The translations under genes and the position numbers were made by a program. From a virus: a DNA stretch of 33,648 nt. The DNA is taken from the IMG/VR virus record IMGVR_UViG_3300006874_000055, positions 1-33,648 of that record; one strand, given 5' to 3'. The notes beneath the pieces were generated by a model. It had not been told where the DNA came from. It worked only from the letters and a program-made list of their open reading frames with translations, and did not search any database. Of the stretch, positions 29,280-33,648 are shown in pieces (within the stretch, counting starts at the first letter, position 1; each line of letters starts with the position of its first letter).

Positions 29280-32036
29280 ATGTCAACAGAAGTAAGAACG
29301 TCATTAAATTTTCTACAAAACCAACTGCTGGAGTTGGTTATTGAGAATGCTAGTGCAGACCCAACCTCACCCTCAGATGGTAGGATTTATTTCAACACAG
29401 TATCTAATAAACTTAGGTATTGGAATGGTGGTTCTTGGATCGATCTTGAAGCAGGAACTGGAAACGTTACCAAAGTTGGAACTCCAGTTGATAACCAAAT
29501 AAGTGTATGGACCGGAGATGGAACCATAGAGGGAAGTTCAAACTTCACTTTTGATGGTACCACATTATCTACACCCCAACTGGTAGTATCAAACAGTGGC
29601 ATAAACGTAACTGGCAACTTGGTGTACAATGGTTCCAGCAGTGGTTCCATAACAGTTGCAGCACCAGCAGTGGCAGGATCAAACACGATCACTTGGCCTG
29701 CTTCATCAGGAACGGTGGCTCTAACTTCTCAGATAGTAAGCACATTTGCCGGATTGTCTGACACCACAGTTAGTTCCCCATCATCGGCTCAAATGTTGGT
29801 GTATGATTCCAATTGGGTCAATGTCACCATGGGTGGTGATGGAAGCTTGGCATCTGATGGGACATTCACCCTGACAAATTCAGGCGTATCTGCTGGTACG
29901 GTGGGCGGTGTTTCCTTGATACCAGTGCTGACCATTGATGCAAAAGGTAGGATCACTAACACATCATTGGCTGGTTATGCTGCATATACAGAAGCGAGAG
30001 CAGACACTGGAACAAATTTGAACAGTGGCACAAACGGGGTGTTATATATAGACGGAGGAGAGGGGGTAGCAACCCACGGAACGTTTTCTGGCACAAAAAA
30101 CATTGCCATAAACATAGATGTTTCCAAACAAGCCACACAGATCCCAGACACTTCTGAGGATTTATTGCTATACGAAGATGTGACCGATGGTGGTATACAT
30201 AGCGTAGTCTTAAAAAACATAGGACCAACTTTTGCCCTATCAGAATACACCAGCCTCATGGTACCAGACTCCTCCGCTGATAGGTTTTTGGTGTGGGATT
30301 CAGACACTACCGCCTACAAATATACCACCACTGCTGGTATAGTTTCCAGTTACATAACAACTAGTAACGACATTTTTAGGGATGCTGGTGATTCAAAATT
30401 GCACATACAGCCAAAAGCCCAGGTAAACACCGCAAGTGACACGGTTATAAGTGGACCCAATGACAATTTTTCATTTTATAGGTTGTCAGTGGACCCCACT
30501 GGACCATTTGGGTCTGTGACACTCCCCGCATTTTCTTCTCTCAATTACGCTCCCATTTACTACTTCCATGATACCACAGCATTAACAAAACCATGGAGGA
30601 TAACAAAAGATTCTGGGGATGACTTTTTAGATGGTAATTCTGGTGTCACAATAACAGGAAATTATTTTGAATGTGACGGTTCCGGCAATCTCTACATGTT
30701 GGTTGGTGATACTGTATTTGACCGGTGGATCATATACTTGGTGGAAAGCCCAATTGCTGGATATGTTCCAACCACTAGAGAAATCGCATCAGGAGAAGGA
30801 CTGAGTGGTGGTGGCGATCTGTCAACCAACAGAACATTGTCTCTTGATTTTGGTGGACTATCCGAGGTGTCACCAGTGGCAGTAGCCACCGATATGGTTG
30901 CCTACTATGATGGAACCAATCACAGGAAAGTATCAATACAAAACCTGAACGCTGTGTTGACAGCGAATGGATTATCCGACACCAATTTTTCATCTTTAAC
31001 AGATTGGGATGTTGTAAGATGGGATAATGCTTCTTCGAAGTTCATTAATTCTGGTCCAAGTACATTGGGAGGACAGATAAATTTTAATGATTTGTCTGAT
31101 ATTGACACTGGCACCACAAACAACACCAGTACCTTTGGTGGCAAAAAAATACTAAAATTCAACTCAACAAGTGGTAACTGGGAAGTATCAGATTTATCAT
31201 TAACAGCCAATTACACAGAATATTATCAAATTCAAAGTAGCGATTCTGTCAAATTTTTGCCTGATGGAGGATCGCCAGAAGGTATAAAACTCCATACGAA
31301 TAGAAGAAATAGATATAGGCAATCTGGGGAATCATTTGGGTATGATTCCCACAATAATAGCATATATTATTTGTATGAACCAGCATCCGCAAATCAAACA
31401 TTCACTCTTCCGAACACAGTAGGTTCGGTATACACATTTGTGCTAAGCGATTCTGCGGACACCTGGGGGTACAAATACATATTAGATGGGGGAACCGACA
31501 CCATTTACTATTCAGGTGACGGATGGGCAAGCCAGGGAACATCAATGGACATGAAAAAGCCTGGGTTGTGGACCATATCATACACCAACCTGGACCAGAC
31601 AGGGTTCTACGTCACTCACACACCATTAGATAGGCTGGCAGAAACTGGCGGTCATGTCATAGACGCAGACACCGACATCGATTCCAATGTAGAGGGTGAT
31701 GGAGCATTTTATGTGCCCATACCGCCTGGGGTGCATGGAGACATAGTAAACGTTGGAATCGGATTCATAACAAAAGGTTCTGGGAACACCGGAGCAACCA
31801 CCATCCAACTAGCCAAGATAAGAGATGGTGCAAGTACCGTGGATGTGTGCTCCACTGAGATAACCATAGACGCAAACGAGGCCAATTCATCAACTGCAGC
31901 AACGCCACCAGTCATCAACACATCCAACAATAGCGTCCAACCATATGATTTGATCAGAGGAGATATCGATACCTCTCCAACAGGAGGTACATTACCAAAA
32001 GGGTTATTTGTGGTATTAAGTATTAAAAGAACGTAA
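29280..32036 (+). CDS. Large tail fibre protein
   Basis: This 918-aa protein starts MSTEVRTSLNFLQNQLLELV. Residues 1-60 are paralogous to the fibre at 28168. The body is repetitive and beta-rich with fibre motifs (ISVWTGDGTIEGSSNFTFDG, SNTITWPASSGTVALTSQI, DAKGRITNTSLAGY). A region ASGEGLSGGGDLSTNRTLSL recurs in many phage fibres. The final 130 residues (GAFYVPIPPGVHGDIVNVGI, then GSGNTG) form a domain that appears again at the right edge in the next fibre gene. It is likely the main host-range fibre. No chaperone-type autoprotease motif was recognised. Gly/Ser/Thr-rich composition differs from the surrounding genes. Confidence 0.87.
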   Translation: MSTEVRTSLNFLQNQLLELVIENASADPTSPSDGRIYFNTVSNKLRYWNGGSWIDLEAGTGNVTKVGTPVDNQISVWTGDGTIEGSSNFTFDGTTLSTPQLVVSNSGINVTGNLVYNGSSSGSITVAAPAVAGSNTITWPASSGTVALTSQIVSTFAGLSDTTVSSPSSAQMLVYDSNWVNVTMGGDGSLASDGTFTLTNSGVSAGTVGGVSLIPVLTIDAKGRITNTSLAGYAAYTEARADTGTNLNSGTNGVLYIDGGEGVATHGTFSGTKNIAINIDVSKQATQIPDTSEDLLLYEDVTDGGIHSVVLKNIGPTFALSEYTSLMVPDSSADRFLVWDSDTTAYKYTTTAGIVSSYITTSNDIFRDAGDSKLHIQPKAQVNTASDTVISGPNDNFSFYRLSVDPTGPFGSVTLPAFSSLNYAPIYYFHDTTALTKPWRITKDSGDDFLDGNSGVTITGNYFECDGSGNLYMLVGDTVFDRWIIYLVESPIAGYVPTTREIASGEGLSGGGDLSTNRTLSLDFGGLSEVSPVAVATDMVAYYDGTNHRKVSIQNLNAVLTANGLSDTNFSSLTDWDVVRWDNASSKFINSGPSTLGGQINFNDLSDIDTGTTNNTSTFGGKKILKFNSTSGNWEVSDLSLTANYTEYYQIQSSDSVKFLPDGGSPEGIKLHTNRRNRYRQSGESFGYDSHNNSIYYLYEPASANQTFTLPNTVGSVYTFVLSDSADTWGYKYILDGGTDTIYYSGDGWASQGTSMDMKKPGLWTISYTNLDQTGFYVTHTPLDRLAETGGHVIDADTDIDSNVEGDGAFYVPIPPGVHGDIVNVGIGFITKGSGNTGATTIQLAKIRDGASTVDVCSTEITIDANEANSSTAATPPVINTSNNSVQPYDLIRGDIDTSPTGGTLPKGLFVVLSIKRT

Positions 32037-32038
32037 TC

Positions 32039-32461
32039 ATGAACAAAGCAGAACTCATACAAAAACTGGAAAGTAAACCAATAATCATAAATATTGGCGA
32101 TTTAACAGAAGAAGAAACATCTGATGGTATAAAAACATACACATGCCAAATAAAACAAACCGATTTATATTCTGAAAACACATTAAAAAATCGGACCATT
32201 ACCATATATGTGAAAGATGAAGGAAAGGGGGTTAGCGAAAGGGCATTCACAGAGCAAAATCTAATAAACAGCCCCAGTAGAAATGTCTTAGACTATCTCC
32301 AGGAAAATTTCATAAATTACAGATTTTCCGGAAGCTTTGAAAAAGACTGTGTGTATGATGTAGAGGTAACGACCAAGAATCCTGAAACCGGAAAATTTGA
32401 AAAATGTAGTATCATGGTATGTGAGGATGAAAACGGCGTCACTCATGGTAAACTAATTTAA
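32039..32461 (+). CDS. Small protein between fibre genes, possible fibre accessory
   Basis: This 140-aa protein starts MNKAELIQKLESKPIIINIG, two bases after the large fibre gene; its stop is two bases before the next fibre start. It contains an acidic beta-rich body (TYTCQIKQTDLYSENTLKNR, YDVEVTTKNPETGKFEKC). No fibre collar, chaperone or membrane motif was recognised. Tight spacing shows that it is co-translated with both fibre genes, so a fibre chaperone or attachment factor is a contextual guess. Confidence 0.78.
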   Translation: MNKAELIQKLESKPIIINIGDLTEEETSDGIKTYTCQIKQTDLYSENTLKNRTITIYVKDEGKGVSERAFTEQNLINSPSRNVLDYLQENFINYRFSGSFEKDCVYDVEVTTKNPETGKFEKCSIMVCEDENGVTHGKLI

Positions 32462-32463
32462 CT

Positions 32464-33648
32464 ATGGCATGGTACGATGAAAATTGGGCATATAGAAGAC
32501 CCATAACCATTCAGTCAAGTCAAATAAATTCTGATTTGACTGATTTTCCTGTATATTTAAGAGGTAGCGATTTCGGAGCCTCCACCTTCACCAATGCCAA
32601 ATCAGCAGCAGAAGATTTCAGGATAACTAAAGCTGATGGTACTACAGAACTACCTTTTGAAATAGTTTATTACAATAGCGGTTCCAATGAATTTGAAATT
32701 CATTTCAAAGCAGACTTTATGTCCAGTTCTAGTGATACTGTTTTCTATCTTTATTATGGTAATGCTGCTGCATCCGCTTATGCTGTTACTGCTACTTACG
32801 GCAGAAATGCTGTATGGTCAAATGGCTTTATATTTGTAAATCATTTACAATCTGCTTCTGGAGAGGATTCTGCTGGTAATGGGGGTTCTGCTACTAGCGT
32901 TAACTCTCCTACATATGCAACGGGCAAACTAGCTGGCAATGCCGTAGAGCTAAATGGTAGCAATCAATACATGTATCACAGTGATTTTCCAGAGCTTGCA
33001 GGAATGGACAATATTGGCGTTTCAGTATGGTTAAAAGGAGATGATTATACTGTACATCAGGCCATAATAAGTCAAATTGGCGGAGCTTCTGCTAGAGCAT
33101 TCTGGTTACAAGTGTATATCGGCTTAGGATTAAACATGTATGGGGCATCAGATTTAAACCACTCAAATGATTCGCAAATATATGAAGGGTCGGCTACATC
33201 GTTGTTAACAGAAAATAACTGGAATCATTTTATAGGATGGTTTGATTTTAGTACTGGTCACACAGGAGATCATTCTTGGTACTTAGACGGGACAGAAATC
33301 ACAGGATTAGGAGGAGCCACTGCTGGCTCACCAACCACTACTTATAATGCTACAGCGAATCTAGAAATAGGCAGACTAAGCAGTACTTATAATAGGAATT
33401 TTAATGGTGAAATAGATGAAATTAGAATATTTGATGCGCAAAGATCAGATTCTTGGATGATAGCAGAACACACCAATCAAAATACTCCGGCTACTTTTTA
33501 TTCAGTAGGATCGGAGGAAACAGATGGTGATGTAGCAGCAGCCGAGGAAGCAGACGGAAAAGGGTTGATATTAATCCCTCACGGAATCACGGGAGACATC
33601 ACCCATATAGGAGCAAAAGTGGGCACAGATGGAATTGGCACAACAGGA
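32464..33648 (+). CDS. Tail fibre with DUF2341- and LamG-like domains (runs off right edge)
   Basis: The frame is open from ATG 32464 to the end (395 codons) and starts MAWYDENWAYRRPITIQSSQ. Residues 1-110 match the DUF2341 pattern: W-x-Y-R-x-P-I-x-I near the start, D-F-P-V-Y-L-R, and F-Y-L-Y-Y-G-N-A-A-A. Residues about 120-350 form a LamG/concanavalin-type jelly roll (VELNGSNQYMYHSDFPEL, SVWLKGDDYTVH, GEIDEIRIFDAQRSDSWM), typical of carbohydrate binding. The last residues (GLILIPHGITGDITHIGAKV) begin a domain homologous to the end of the 918-aa fibre. A cell-surface polysaccharide receptor is likely. The gene is complete at its 5' end only. Confidence 0.82.
   Translation, partial: MAWYDENWAYRRPITIQSSQINSDLTDFPVYLRGSDFGASTFTNAKSAAEDFRITKADGTTELPFEIVYYNSGSNEFEIHFKADFMSSSSDTVFYLYYGNAAASAYAVTATYGRNAVWSNGFIFVNHLQSASGEDSAGNGGSATSVNSPTYATGKLAGNAVELNGSNQYMYHSDFPELAGMDNIGVSVWLKGDDYTVHQAIISQIGGASARAFWLQVYIGLGLNMYGASDLNHSNDSQIYEGSATSLLTENNWNHFIGWFDFSTGHTGDHSWYLDGTEITGLGGATAGSPTTTYNATANLEIGRLSSTYNRNFNGEIDEIRIFDAQRSDSWMIAEHTNQNTPATFYSVGSEETDGDVAAAEEADGKGLILIPHGITGDITHIGAKVGTDGIGTTG

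Overview
The window is part of the genome of a large T4-related tailed phage (myovirus). It carries diverged versions of the T4 head-filling terminase (gp17), UvsW helicase, a UvsY-like protein, primase (gp61), ssDNA-binding protein (gp32), a gp26-type baseplate hub protein, head-completion nuclease (gp4), late sigma factor (gp55), a gp15-like tail sheath stabiliser, a baseplate protein and a tail-fibre cluster. Most start codons lack a Shine-Dalgarno sequence and follow A-rich leaders. That is usual for Bacteroidota and their phages, so a Bacteroidota host is my guess, not a demonstrated fact. No tRNA, CRISPR or insertion sequence was seen.

Layout. 1-2193: the C-terminal half of a terminase gene broken by a split intein; a homing-endonuclease gene lies antisense just upstream and runs off the left edge. 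2214-5940: small accessory genes on both strands, many with the leader motif RLPLFE, plus a broken acetyltransferase. 5953-11281 (minus): replication/recombination operon read gp32 - primase - 78-aa protein - UvsY-like - UvsW - unknown. 11467-12697 (plus): gp26-like hub protein and a small partner. 12694-17647 (minus): tagged small proteins, a membrane-anchored basic protein and a long hydrophobic tape-measure-like protein. 17688-19333 (plus): a tagged repeat protein and an ADP-ribosyltransferase-like protein. 19314-24188: gp4, gp55, an acidic protein, a 616-aa protein and a gp15-like protein. 24187-33648 (plus): tail/baseplate genes and at least four fibre-type genes; the last runs off the right edge.

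How the genes work together. A gp55-type sigma factor is encoded here. TATAAATA or AATAAATA boxes lie 13-27 bases before seven start codons, so the late genes appear to be driven by this phage's own late-transcription system. The most interesting feature is a set of otherwise unrelated small proteins sharing a leader, (M)K-x-x-RLPLFE-x-F or MSNRL...NES. It resembles in length and end motif the capsid-targeting leader of T4 internal head proteins (about 10 residues ending I/L-x-E, cut by the prohead protease). I propose these are proteins packaged in the head and injected with the DNA. Two of the associated proteins, an ADP-ribosyltransferase-like protein and an acetyltransferase remnant, would fit host-takeover roles. 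The shared leaders are directly visible; packaging and cleavage are inference.
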